Assembly (NCBI GenBank): GCA_959347315.1
Contig: OY365806.1
Span: 37,356,505 to 37,420,504 of the forward strand
From: Bimastos eiseni
Taxonomy: Eukaryota > Annelida > Clitellata > Crassiclitellata > Lumbricidae
Direction of reading: 5' to 3'
DNA length: 64,000 nucleotides
Shown here: positions 37,292 to 47,859 of the stretch, one piece after another
Position numbering within the stretch: position 1 is the stretch's first letter
How the letters are laid out: each line of letters starts with the position of its first letter
The notes under the pieces: model-generated
The model's database searches: none
What the model was told of the DNA's origin: nothing
The model's input: the letters and a program-made list of their open reading frames with translations, nothing else
Position numbers and translations under genes: made by a program

Positions 37292-37564
37292 GTGTTTATG
37301 TTTCCAAGAACGTAAGCTTAAACATGAAAGGCGAAACGTCACTAATGTTTCCAAAGAAATAATAATAATAATCTAACGGTTCAGAGGTACGCCTACCTAG
37401 TGTCGGACTGCTGTAGTGCCTGTTGTGTGCGGCTGTTCTTTCTACTGTAGTATCTACCTGCTGTATATGCTTATCTACTATCTACTGTGGTCTATCTACT
37501 GTAGATATCTATTATCTACTATACCCTATCTAAGGTGTATTATCTACCATCTACAGTAAGTTAG

Positions 37565-37572
37565 TATAAAAG
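37565..37572 (+). promoter_or_regulatory. TATA box of the LTR
   Basis: The motif tataaaag is followed by a purine-rich leader. Position inside the LTR fits an LTR promoter. Activity is not shown. Confidence 0.5.
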
Positions 37573-37763
37573 GGATCGGTCGGTCAGTCGAGAGGAGGAG
37601 AGGTCGTCGCATGGGAATCGTCGCCTGGAAGATCGGAATCGTCGTCGTCGTCGTCTGGAGATCGTCATCGGGGGGCCTTGTAGATTCGGCTCCTAGGAAG
37701 CACGAGTAGTCGTCGTGGCTTTGCGATAGTCGTCGTGGATATAGTCGTCGTAGATTTGCGATA

Positions 37764-37883
37764 GTCGCCGTCAGTCATTGACGTAGCACAGTAGTCGCCG
37801 TCAGCCATTGACGTAGCATAGTAGTCCCCGTCAGCCATTGACGTAGCGTTGCAGTTACTCGTTAGTTATCGACGTAGGGCGTA
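37764..37883. repeat. Four 30-bp tandem units in the LTR
   Basis: The starts are at 37764, 37794, 37824 and 37854. The first three are near-identical (gtcgccgtcagccattgacg, then tagcatagta) and the fourth is degenerate. Each of the first three contains the CRE-like TGACGTA. Confidence 0.92.
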
Positions 37884-38188
37884 TTAAGGGCGTGAGATAC
37901 GGACTGTTTCCGAATGGGCGCCACAGAAGTATTGTTTTCCGTTGTATATTAAAAGAGGATTACCGAACAAGCGTGTCTTATTCCTGCGTCACCAAGAAGG
38001 TTATCGAACAAGCGTGTCTTATTCCAAGCGTCATCCAGAAAGGAGTTATTTAAACCTTAAATGGTTAGTCTTCAGCAAACCACTGAAGCCTTACTCAGCG
38101 GACTGCAACTCGAACTACCCCATATCGGACGGGGCTGCAAGTCGTCATCCTCGCCACACCAGCAGATCGCACAAGGAATCCAGGTCGT

Positions 38189-39097
38189 GGAGTAGCCTGC
38201 TTCAACTGCGGACGAATAGGACACATCGCACGCCAGTGTAGACAACGTCAACGTCCTTATCACCGCTCTCACGACGCGCAGCCTTCGACTTCATCGGAAA
38301 TCGGAAACGAAGGAACGATGGTTACCAACCATACCACATGTGAGGGACAGAACAAGGACACAAACAACGCCATCTACATACGCGGGACGATAAATCGACG
38401 CTCGAGGACCTGCTTAGTGGACACTGGGGCAGAGGCAAGCCTGGTACCGTTGTCTGACGTAGAGGGGCTAACGCTTCAACCTAGCACTCTTGTATTGTTG
38501 GCCGCCAACGGCACGGAAATACGGGTTTTGGGCGAAGTTAGTGTGCATATTCAGATTTGGAGAGTGTTTGCTGTTGAGACGAATTTTCTGGTATGTGACC
38601 AAATAGGCGAGCCAATGCTCGGTATGGACTGGTTGAGGCAGCATAAATGCAGAATTGGTTTTGGGACAGGTGCGCTTTTCATTGGGCGGCGACGCTTCCC
38701 ATTAATTAAGGGTAACGGCTCATTGTGGTGCCGACGAGTGATGGTCGCTGAAGCAGTGACTGTTTTACCAAATTCTCAGTGTGATGTTCCTTTTCGAACT
38801 CAGTACAGGAATCTCAATAGTTCGGCTCAGGTGTTTATGACTGAAGCTAAGGAGATTAAGCCAAGAGTACATTTAACGCGAGTAGCATTGAGTAACGAAG
38901 CAGATCGAGCGAGTGTAAGAGTTTTGAATCTGAATGATCAGCATGCTACGCTGTCGGTCAATCAGTTGATAGGTTATCTCCACCCAGTGGAAATACAGTG
39001 CGAAGATGAGATCACTCCGAAATCGAGTTCGCCGATGACTAGTCAGTTGATTAGAAGCTTGTGGGAGATATACCGGATGATGTGCCCGGAGAAATAA
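38189..39097 (+). pseudogene. Gypsy gag zinc knuckle plus aspartic protease
   Basis: The frame is open from 38087. A zinc knuckle CFNCGRIGHIARQC (38198-38239, CX2CX4HX4C) is followed in frame by the protease active site LVDTGAE (Asp-Thr-Gly near 38420) and the late motif MLGMDWL. Most of gag is missing. The frame ends in a stop at 39097, where the RT frame begins 1 base out of step, so either a programmed shift or a mutation separates them. Confidence 0.88.
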
Positions 39098-39850
39098 AAG
39101 CAAGGTTGCAAACCCTGCTTACAGACTATAGCGGAATATTTTCGACAAGCGACCGAGATTTAGGGTGGACTGCAGTTTGCCAACATCGGATTGACACCGG
39201 GGATGCTCGGCCGATAGGACCGCCCTTGAGAATGCAGCCATTGCCTTACCAAGCAGAAATAGACGCGCAGTTGGAACAAATGGTAGCTAGCGAAGTAGTG
39301 AAGCCGGCAGTTAGTGAATGGGCAGCAAATGTCGTGTTAGCCAAAAAGAAGGATCAGCCATTCGTATGGGGAGACGAATGTCAAAGCGCCTTCGATCGTT
39401 TGAAGGCAGCGCTCACTACCGCTCCACTACTCAGCCTGCCCAGTGACAATTCGGTGTATACATTGGATTGCGACGCTTCCGACGTAGCAATTGGTTCGCT
39501 GTTGTCGCAGCGAGTCGATGGACCCAAGTGTGTAGTCGACTATGGCAGCCGATTACTCTCTACAGCGGAGCGAAACTATTGTGTCTCAAGAAAAGAGTCA
39601 CTGGCAATAGTATACTTCAATCAGTTATACCGACGGTACTTGTTGAGAAGGAGGTTCACCCTCCGGACGGATCATGCGGCGTTGAGGTGGCTTCGGAAAA
39701 CTCCGGAACCGGCTAGGCCACTAAGGACGCTGGTTAGAAAAGTTGAATTTTGAAGTTTTGCACAGGCTGGGGCGTAAACACGGAAATGCCGACGCTTTAT
39801 CGAGGAAGCCCTGCAGCCAGTGTCGTCAGGGAGAGATCGGCCCCGAAGTC
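39061..39850 (+). pseudogene. Gypsy RT/RNase H with RT core deleted
   Basis: The start of RT is present (HRIDTGDARPI, then SEWAANVVLAKKKD). At about 39353 it jumps in frame to PFVWGDECQSAFDRLK, which normally follows the RT thumb. The YxDD catalytic core is therefore gone. RNase H follows with TLDCDASDVAIGSLLSQ, STAERNYCVSRKESLAIVYF and LRTDHAALRWL. A frameshift near 39740 precedes VLHRLGRKHGNADALSRKPC. No integrase; the sequence ends at about 39940 in a fragment of the TAGGGCATAACC MITE interior. Confidence 0.88.
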
Positions 39851-39939
39851 TTGTTGCTGCGGGAGGTAACCGCTGTCGTTCGTACGAAAAACGACATTTC
39901 GAAAGTGCAAGACGAGGACAATGACAATTTCGTTAGTGG

Positions 39940-40045
39940 CGGCGCTGAATGGAAGCAACATACGCAATTGCGTGCAAAAAAAGATTTAAAAAATCACCAT
40001 GCAATAATATTTCAACAACAATTTTTAACGAAACAAGAGACACTA
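39940..40045. mobile_element. Fragment of the TAGGGCATAACC-type MITE
   Basis: The stretch gctgaatggaagcaacatac gcaattgcgt matches the interior of the copies at 9170 (11420-11470) and 17077 (17610-17640). Ends are absent. Confidence 0.6.
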
Positions 40046-41754
40046 TATATTTAACCAAATAATATGTAAATAGAATGAAATTTTCAACTTCATCAGAACA
40101 TACTTACTTAGTAGGCCTACGTACGGTGCATTGATGTTCTAGAGACTCAGAATAGCTAATATATCGTAATCGTAATCTCAGCATTTCTACAGCGCCCACA
40201 AAAGCGAAGTCGCGGGAACCAGCTTATTCACGGCTTTCCATAACGGACGATAATTGAACATTAACTGTTTAAAACGTTCTGTTTTCATTTTCTTTTAAAT
40301 AACAGTTTAACTCAAGCTACCTTTTATGTCTTTATCTAAATCAGATTATCTGCAGTCGTGTTGCATGTTGATGCTTTATCTGTGTGAGGAAAGTTACATC
40401 TTTACGGATCTGTATTTATTTGTATATTTGCATCACGAGAGTAAGACACACAAACAGACAGACGGACAGATATACGGAGAGCGTCGGAGATGCAGACAAA
40501 GAGACACAGACAGGAAACACAGACAGAGAAACATATACAGAGAGAGTGAGATTACAGGACAGTCTTCGTAGACCCATAATATGCTCACGCTATACATCAA
40601 TTGTAGGAATTTGTAGCGTGCCTTTGTAAATCTCATAAATGTCAAACATAATCATTGTAAATATCATAAAACATCACACAGTGTAGACTATATTGGTAGA
40701 AATATTATAACCGACATTTCTCTATCTCAATCACGCATTCATACACTCACATTCAATCATTCACTCGTCTCCTCTTCTTAATCTCTTTCTCTCTGCGTGT
40801 CTACTCTACATTAGGCCTACTTCCATGCGTCCGTCTCTGACATTCCTTCATCACCCCTACGCCGCTTCCTCGTTCCTCTTTCTTTCCCTTCTGCCATCCT
40901 GATCTGCCTTAGTTACCTGAATTTCTGGTCATCCAAAAAACCCCTTCACGCCGTCTGTCATTGCTATAGGTCTATCAAAATTAAAACCAAATTATCTCAA
41001 AACAACTTACATTTGAACTCTTCGAAGTCTTGCAGTAGTGTTTTAAACACGAGTTCGCTTGAATTTTCATGGCGCTTCTTTCTATGGCAAACATTACTAT
41101 AATGAGTTAATGACTGACTGCATCACTTGCCTCGCAGTAGGTTTTACTAGTAACCTATAGAGATGAACCGAGTTTGAGCTTCTTACCGAGTCAGAGTACC
41201 GAGTTTTATGAGTTGAATTTTGCCGAGTTTGAGTTTCTAATACTTGCAAAAGTCTCAATCTCTTGATTTATAGATTCGCAGTTCGCACAAACTTTGATGA
41301 TTGTTTTAGCTTTGCCTTAACCATAACCATAACCATAACCACAGCCTTTTTTAATCATTTCACCATCATTCAAATCTGGGTAACAAATTCTCTCTGAACA
41401 GTATATTTATATACATCATTATTCATTTAATTATAAACTATAATTTCAAAGTGAGAATTTTTTAAATATACCATCTGGTGTTAGCACAGAGTAACAAATA
41501 AAATAATAACGGAAAACCCTTAAGGGACCGAGATCCCGTTAACAGGGTCAGACAATTACGGAGATGAAATTAAATAGGCATAGTGCACCCATGGTGGATA
41601 AAGATTTGGGTATATATATATATTATATATATATATATATATATAAATATTCAGTAAAGTGGCAAAGTTTCTAGACTTAACTAGTTAATTAACATAAAGT
41701 ATACAGACTGAACAGATAGTAAGCAGATAAGACACTTCATGCAGAATGGGTCAA

Positions 41755-42190
41755 TAGGCGCTTACGAAGTCGGTATTTAAACGTTTTATAGTGGTTTATA
41801 TTCCGTATTTCGTGTGGTAGGCAATTCCAGGCCATGTCCCATGGCCATGCAATGAGAATTTACGTCTGTTTGTAGGCCTACGAGGAAAGATAGGCCGATA
41901 ATCATATACATTTCGAAGACAATATGGCTTAGCTAATTGAAGTGGCTTGAGGTATACTTCAGATAAGCAGAAGGTGGCAAGTTATTCATAAATGTATATA
42001 CAAATTCATTGGCCTGGTATATAGTGTTATTTGGGATACTTGCAATATGGGAAGAGAAGAGGTATCTGACAAGAATGTTTTCCTAATGATTTTAAATGCT
42101 CGATTTTGAAATACAACTTCAGCCGTGAGTGATAGTTTTCCGTAAAAATCACATTGCAGTAGGTTAAGAAAGGATGAATTAGGGAAAAGT
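41755..42190 (-). pseudogene. LINE ORF2 C-terminal fragment
   Basis: The minus strand encodes LIHPFLTYCNVIF, then pieces of PPSAYLKYT-like, NRRKFSLHGHG and HYKTFKYRLRKR-like sequence in shifting frames. This follows the order of the end of CR1/Jockey-like ORF2. It lies inside the 41158-42617 element. Confidence 0.7.
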
Positions 42191-42352
42191 AAAGATTCAT
42201 GCCTAATGTTTTAGGTGTTAGGTAGGCCTACGCGACGCGTGATATGGGCCTATAGGCATAAATTCCGCATAATCCCAATATTTTTATATATTTTTGGGTT
42301 TTCCATAGGAAGTAATAACTTGCATGCACTAATATTAGCTATTTGTGATTTT

Positions 42353-42475
42353 AGTCAGGTCGATTGTCGTTGTGTAGATAAAAATAATAGCATTTGTTTT
42401 TTTAGTCAGGTCGATTGTCGTTGTGTAGATAAAAATAATAGCATTTGTTTTTTTAGTTAGGTCGATTGTCGTTTT
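42353..42475. repeat. Tandem 51-bp repeat, about 2.4 units
   Basis: agtcaggtcgattgtcg starts at 42353 and 42404; agttaggtcgattgtcg starts at 42455. The first two units are identical. Confidence 0.95.
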
Positions 42476-43140
42476 ATGAATTAAAAAATCCGATTTTCGT
42501 TTCAAAACAAAAAATTGGAAAGATTAGAACTCGGACCCATTGTTTGTACAGAGTCAAATTTTCATAGTATTATGAAAGCCGAGCCGAGTTTCCGAACCGG
42601 GTTTCGGTTCATCCCTAATCAAGTAGGCCCTAATTGAAGAGTTTTATTGTTTTAGAGTGGACCTAGAGCCCTAGACCATAGCTGCTATTGTAATAACACA
42701 AATGTTAAATAAGTTTTAAACCAACTTAATTTAAAGCGAACCTCATATTATTTTAGCATAGTACTGTTTACAGCAGACAAGTTGTGATAGCTATAGGATT
42801 TTATTGACGTTTTACAGTCGAATGGTGAAGGGTTTCATAATTATTTTCTCGTCACAATGTTACATCGAATCATCACGTAACAAAATCACAGCGTGCATTT
42901 CTACGTCGCAATTCTACGTCATATTTCCACGTCTAATCTACGAGTACAACGACACATAAAGATAAACAAGTGACTAACATCGTTATAAACGATACAAGCT
43001 GTCGGGACTAATATGTCTAACTACTTCTAAAGCGCATTATTTAATACGCGAGGTAATAATCGATTATCACAAAATAGTCGAAAAGCAGAAAAGTCAATGT
43101 GCTGATAATGCCATGTGAGGCAATTACACGTAGTAGCAGA

Positions 43141-43245
43141 CCACGATTTGCAAATTATACTCATAAAGACATGGGCCTACATTATCTTTATAGGTCTAAG
43201 GATAATGTAGGCCCATGCCTTTATGAGTATAATGTATAATCGTGG
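43141..43245. repeat. 105-nt near-perfect hairpin
   Basis: The arms 43153-43186 and 43201-43234 pair almost throughout (core catgggcctacattatc and gataatgtaggcccatg), with a 14-nt loop. Outer 8-mers ccacgatt and aatcgtgg also pair. The one inner mismatch is A-C on the plus strand and a G-U wobble if the minus strand is transcribed. Confidence 0.9.
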
Positions 43246-44382
43246 TAAATAAATAATATATTTTACATTATAACGTATACATAGTACATACCCTGTAAAT
43301 AGATTTATACAAAAGTCTGATCTAATTACTAATTATAATGGCAATGCTAATTATATTAACATCGCCGTTAATATAATACAAAGGGCATCAACCAACGATC
43401 ATCGTTTCAAGTGAAACCGTCGTCATAAGTCCTAATCATCTGCAAAAGTCCGATGGAAATTCACGGAGATCAGAATAAGCAGGCCGAAACAGACGAGGAT
43501 CGGAGTGAAAGGTTGTAAGTGTAAAGTAAGGAATCGAGGGGCAAGTAATGTAAGCAGGGATGAGTCGGATTATTTAAGTGCCTAGAGAAGTAATGTGAAA
43601 CTGTATTCAAACACCAGATTTCAAGATCGCTAATCAGTAGATAACGCAGGGAACCAGTTTATTCACGAGCGTTGGATCTTTGATCGTTGTGCAGTCTTCA
43701 TAACGAAAGGAGCTTTTCAAGTAGACGTCGATATTTACGTTTCTTTGCAATTATGACGGTCTGAGAATTATGTATCATTTTGAAGTTTCTGAGAATATAT
43801 CTGCATGCTAGCAATGTCAACTGAATTAGAGTAGCGTAGTCTGCTAGAAAGTCGGACATTTGAAGCTATTGAAGCAAGAGTAGTTTAGTTTGATGCATAT
43901 AAACAGAGATAGTAGTAGTAGCATCAAAGATCTGCGCATATGATGCTCCCGGAACATCATGTCTACGGTACATGGCCGTATGCATCCAAATACTTATAAA
44001 CCTCCTTTTCGGGAAGTCGTTTGAGTGAAGGCTGGAGAGCCTTCACTGTCCTTCAGGTAGTATTTATTTATAGACGCCTTGCTTTTTCTTGTAGCCATTG
44101 TGAGCTTTGACAGGTCAAGGCACTTGTGTTGGCGTCGATCATTCTCAAAATTAATGCCCGTCACTGGCAGAATTTAATGCTGCTCGAACGTACGAATACG
44201 TAAATGTATATTGGTCTCAAAGGAAAATCATTCTTTTCCGCCTTCAGATGGCGCAGTGACTTTAAAAAGGCAGATGTACTCTCCAGGATCTCAAAGACTG
44301 CACTCGTAACCATACATATATGTCTACGAACATTTGACCACGCAGAAGACATTAGTGACCACTGTTCTCGTGCACTACTATA

Positions 44383-44449
44383 TAATGAGCACCGCTGCTA
44401 CCCGGGTGTTATAGCACCCGGGTAGCAGCGGTTGGGAAGGCGCTCATTA
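44383..44449. repeat. Hairpin with perfect 18-bp arms
   Basis: Arms accgctgctacccgggtg (44391-44408) and its exact complement (44415-44432) enclose the loop ttatag. After a 9-nt bulge, taatgagc and gctcatta pair again. It is about 480 bp beyond the stop codon of the GPCR gene. Confidence 0.92.
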
Positions 44450-44466
44450 GTCATTTTCCAGCGTTA

Positions 44467-44472
44467 TTTATT
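44467..44472 (-). terminator. Possible polyadenylation signal of the GPCR gene
   Basis: AATAAA on the minus strand, about 460 bp past the stop codon. If used, the mRNA would end just before or within the hairpin at 44383-44449. It is a common hexamer, so this is tentative. Confidence 0.3.
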
Positions 44473-44930
44473 TGGTACAGATTCGCTGAGAACTTTGTGC
44501 ATAATAGTCGTCGCATTCTCGGTTGAAATTGGATTAACTCTTTGCGGATTGGTCGTGAGGAGGTCGCATATCTTTGCAGGAATGATGCTGTTCGGCGTTG
44601 GTTACCCTCCTCGTGCCAGCGAACGGGTAGCTCTCTGGTATCGGCAGCATCGTCATTTTGTCACTTTCATGAGGTGATCATGTCGCGAATTTCCTCATTT
44701 CCCGTGCCTCGTTGGTGGTCATTTCCTGTACTAATTCTACAGTGGTTACTTTCAGACCACGTCAGTGGCATCCTGGCTTCTGAGCTATCACCTGCCTCTA
44801 CTACTGACTTCGTGTGTGTTCATCTTCTGGCATCCTGTGAGGGTGATTTTCTCGGGTCTGTGATTCAATCAAGTGGCACTTTTTCTCACACCAGGTCCGC
44901 TGTATCTTACTCACTCTTGTGGAGTTTGTC

Positions 44931-46343
44931 TTAGGTTGCGAATGATGCTGTCCTATGTCGGTCGTCTTTTGTAACCAATTGGTCATTTTGTCCTACGAGT
45001 GACATCATTGTTTGGTGATCGTTTACTGGTGATAGTTGGCTCTCATCTTGACCGCCCTCTTCGATCCGTTGGACACTAGAAGCCCCCTGGCCATTGCCGT
45101 TAAGCCGAACGAGAGGAGTGACGCCCTGGTCTGCCCCTGAGTTCCAGGCTACGAAGTCCCTTGAGTTGGACCTCGGTCGACGGCAGAACACCTGGTCCCA
45201 GAGGATCGTTCGGAACCTGTTTCGGAAGACGTAGTAGACGATGAAGTCCGTCGACGAGTTGAGAATGACGAGGAAGTTAGCTATGTTTATGGCGTAGTAG
45301 AAAGGCAGAGGACACGCTCGACTGCGACTGTTATCACAGATGCGAATGATCTGGAGGACGCGGTCTGGAGAGTGGCAGGCAATCATTTCGAGGATGATAA
45401 TCACCATGACGACAGTGATGTTGTTCTCCTGCTGTCCGTTGTAGGACAGCGAGTTGCGGATCATCTCTCGCTTCGAATTCTGCAGTTGGAGAACGAGTGG
45501 GATGTTGAAGCCGACGAGGAGTAGAATGGGAAGAATGAGGATCAGCGACGTGTAGAAGGCGTTCAGGTAAACCACCTCGAAGTACCAGTACGCATCCGGG
45601 TCGCTCGTTGTCGTTCCACTTCCGGTGACCCTCGACGACGATGAACTGTTTGGGAAACTAGTTGTATAAGCGACGACGACGTTCCGATCGGTCGAGTTCT
45701 TTGCGATGCGACGGATGTCCTTCTCGAAGACTCGCGGGATGTTGACAATAACGGAGAAGAAGACGACGACGAAGACCTGGATGCGAGCGTGCGTAATCGT
45801 CAACCACTTCTGACTCGTAAACGGTCGACAGACGGCCAAGTAGCGGTTGATGGCGAGTAGGACGGTCATCCATATGGTACAGCTCTGCGCCACACAGGCC
45901 AATGGGTTCAGGTAGCGTATGATGTAGGGGCTGGCCAGTTTCTCCGTCTCCTCGCCGAAGATTGGCACGATGCCGTAGAAGACCGACAAAGCGACGAAGG
46001 CTGTACAGAGGACGGAATTGTCGGCGACGGCCAGTGACTGGAGCAGGAAGACTGGAACGTGGTTGTGTCGGTCGCGCTGAAACACTAGGAACGAGATGGT
46101 GTTCCCGATGAAACCCAGGACGCAGAGGAGGCCGAGGAAGACGGTGTTCAGGAAGAACTGGAAGCCAAAGCACGCTTCAAGGAAGTTCACTCCAGACGAA
46201 TTCGATGAAGTAGTGGAGAGTGATACAGTGTAGAACGAGTGGTGGTGGGAAGAGGATACAAACGAAACGGAAAGGTTGCCGCTCGGCTGTCGAGAAAAGA
46301 CTTCAGTGCTGCTGATGGAAAAGTCAGGAAAACTGGAATCCAT
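44931..46343 (-). CDS. Neuropeptide-type GPCR, FMRFamide-receptor-like (470 aa, intronless)
   Basis: A complete frame with a class A seven-helix layout. TM1 is about 63-87 (GN at 80-81), TM2 97-123 (LAVAD), TM3 147-172 (C150, NRYLAVC in place of DRY), TM4 187-205, TM5 258-285, TM6 309-335 (CHSPDR, a CWxP variant) and TM7 346-373 (SSTDFIVYY, an NPxxY variant). NIPRVFE after TM4 and the NSS motif in TM7 are typical of FMRFamide-receptor-like GPCRs, which signal through G proteins at the plasma membrane. N-glycosylation sites are N23 and N48 in the N-terminal tail and N216 and N232 in loop 2. C387 could be palmitoylated. Loop 2 (about 206-257) has no Cys, so the usual disulfide to C150 cannot form. 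Coding GC is well above its flanks. Ligand unknown. Confidence 0.88.
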   Translation of the reverse strand: MDSSFPDFSISSTEVFSRQPSGNLSVSFVSSSHHHSFYTVSLSTTSSNSSGVNFLEACFGFQFFLNTVFLGLLCVLGFIGNTISFLVFQRDRHNHVPVFLLQSLAVADNSVLCTAFVALSVFYGIVPIFGEETEKLASPYIIRYLNPLACVAQSCTIWMTVLLAINRYLAVCRPFTSQKWLTITHARIQVFVVVFFSVIVNIPRVFEKDIRRIAKNSTDRNVVVAYTTSFPNSSSSSRVTGSGTTTSDPDAYWYFEVVYLNAFYTSLILILPILLLVGFNIPLVLQLQNSKREMIRNSLSYNGQQENNITVVMVIIILEMIACHSPDRVLQIIRICDNSRSRACPLPFYYAINIANFLVILNSSTDFIVYYVFRNRFRTILWDQVFCRRPRSNSRDFVAWNSGADQGVTPLVRLNGNGQGASSVQRIEEGGQDESQLSPVNDHQTMMSLVGQNDQLVTKDDRHRTASFAT

Positions 46344-47720
46344 TCTAAGGATGACCTTCTTGGGGCAGTACTGTTCAGCTATTTGGGGGCACTGGATACC
46401 CAGTCAGTGCTTGTCTAGATGGTATATGGCGGGATATTGACTGGTTAACACTGGAGTCTTGTCAAGACACAAAGACAACATCGCAATCCGCAACACCAAT
46501 CTCTCGCACACGAAATCTAATTCGCCTATCGTTGGCCAAATGATTCCCAGGCAAACACCTCTACATATAGGCGTATACGTCTGAATTCAAGCCAGCAGCG
46601 ACTAGTTGCACCGCTTACCAAGAAATCTGATCTAAATGAATTTCACACATCGGGAGTATTTCTCATAATAATAATAATCCACAACTTCTCCATCCGCCAG
46701 CGAATTAACATCCTTCATGTGCACGCTATGTTTATCCAAAGGACTTAAGTTATGTCCAAAACGTAGTACTCCGCAAAATACACTTCATCCGAAGAATCTG
46801 TTAAAGTGCGGTAGATCCGATTGAAGGAGCAGATTAATCCAAAGCATTCTCAGAATTTCTGTAGTCACCGTTTGCTGTTTGCACAACACTAAGCTAAAAC
46901 ATAGAACAAAAAGCATAACCAAAAAAGCATGTAAACGAAGTCAGAGAACAGAATACAACGAACTCAGGAGTCGGGACAAAGTCTCAAGAAGTCAGAATAA
47001 AGTCACGACAAAGTCAAAGCAAAGTAAGGTGCACATTTCCATTTTTTAAATTTTAATTAAGCTGTCAATAGACGAATCGTAGGTCATATACATGCATACA
47101 TATTCGTTTTAGTGAGAAAACAATCTGATAAAAAAGCAGAAATGCTAAAATGAGAGATGAAACTACAAGAGATTTAAAGTTACTAAAAATTGGCAGACGA
47201 CAGGCGAGAAAGCAGTCAAGAAAGTTAAGTCCCCTTGTTGACTGTTTAACAATTGAACCAAGACCGGTTAATTTAGTAATGTCCAATGTTGATATCTCCG
47301 AAGAGAATTATAAGAACATCGTTATCATAGAGGAGCAAATTCTTCGATATTGTTGCCTTGTTGAGGAGAGAGAGGCCGTTATATATTATTCGGAGCTAAT
47401 GAAGGACAGAGGCTCGACCGTAATCATTTCTCTGATTTTTCAGAGCACTCAACAGTTACTATTAAAGGTTAAACTGCGATGAAATTTTAATTTAATCTTT
47501 TAGAGCAGGCAATCTATAAGACCACACTACTACCGGAAAAAGTGATGAATGAAAAGTTTGAACTGCCATCAAATCGTGTTCTAACAAACGTCACTCTTAT
47601 AAGTGATTTATTTGCTCAAACATGCTAATGCTCTGGCTGCATCCATGCAACTAAGCAACGCATGCGCAGTTCCGAATTCTAAGATGACAGACTCTGCAAC
47701 CGATGGTCCAGATCCCTGTA
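46344..47720. other. 5' side of the GPCR; no second gene recognised
   Basis: No clear TATA box or upstream exon was recognised. A 110-residue open frame on the plus strand (47150-47482) is rich in Arg, Lys and Glu and resembles nothing I know; it lacks a family motif and may be chance. Confidence 0.35.
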
Positions 47721-47724
47721 TAGT

Positions 47725-47728
47725 ATAG

Positions 47729-47769
<41 letters not shown>

Positions 47770-47791
47770 ATATATATATATATATATATAC
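47725..47791. repeat. (TA)n microsatellite
   Basis: Two TA runs separated by tgtatatgtata. Confidence 0.95.
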
Positions 47792-47859
47792 GCTACTTTA
47801 CTTCCTCATCTCTATAGGCTACATTACTTCCTCAACTGAGGAAGATTCTCGCCCGCAAT

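Larger units (their letters stand above)
37401..38032 (+). mobile_element. LTR of a Ty3/Gypsy element
   Basis: It lies directly upstream of gag/pol remnants, starts TGTCGG and has a TATA box, a repeat-rich body and an A-rich signal (tatattaaaaga near 37945). A 20-bp phrase gaacaagcgtgtcttattcc is repeated 40 bp apart (37965, 38005), each followed by a GCGTCA, so the exact right end is uncertain. No matching 3' LTR was found downstream. Confidence 0.6.
41158..42617. mobile_element. Probable hAT-like MITE with nested LINE fragment
   Basis: The ends TAGAGATGAACCGA and TCGGTTCATCCCTA are inverted. Subterminal ccgagtttgag/ccgagccgagtt repeats are present. The flanking 8-mers (gtaaccta and atcaagta) do not match well, so the target duplication is decayed or the ends are misplaced. 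A piece of the same left end is at about 7999. Confidence 0.6.

Noticed and set aside
45563..46173. Minus-strand frames of 61 and 171 residues
   Set aside because: Shadows of the GPCR frame with no membrane segments.
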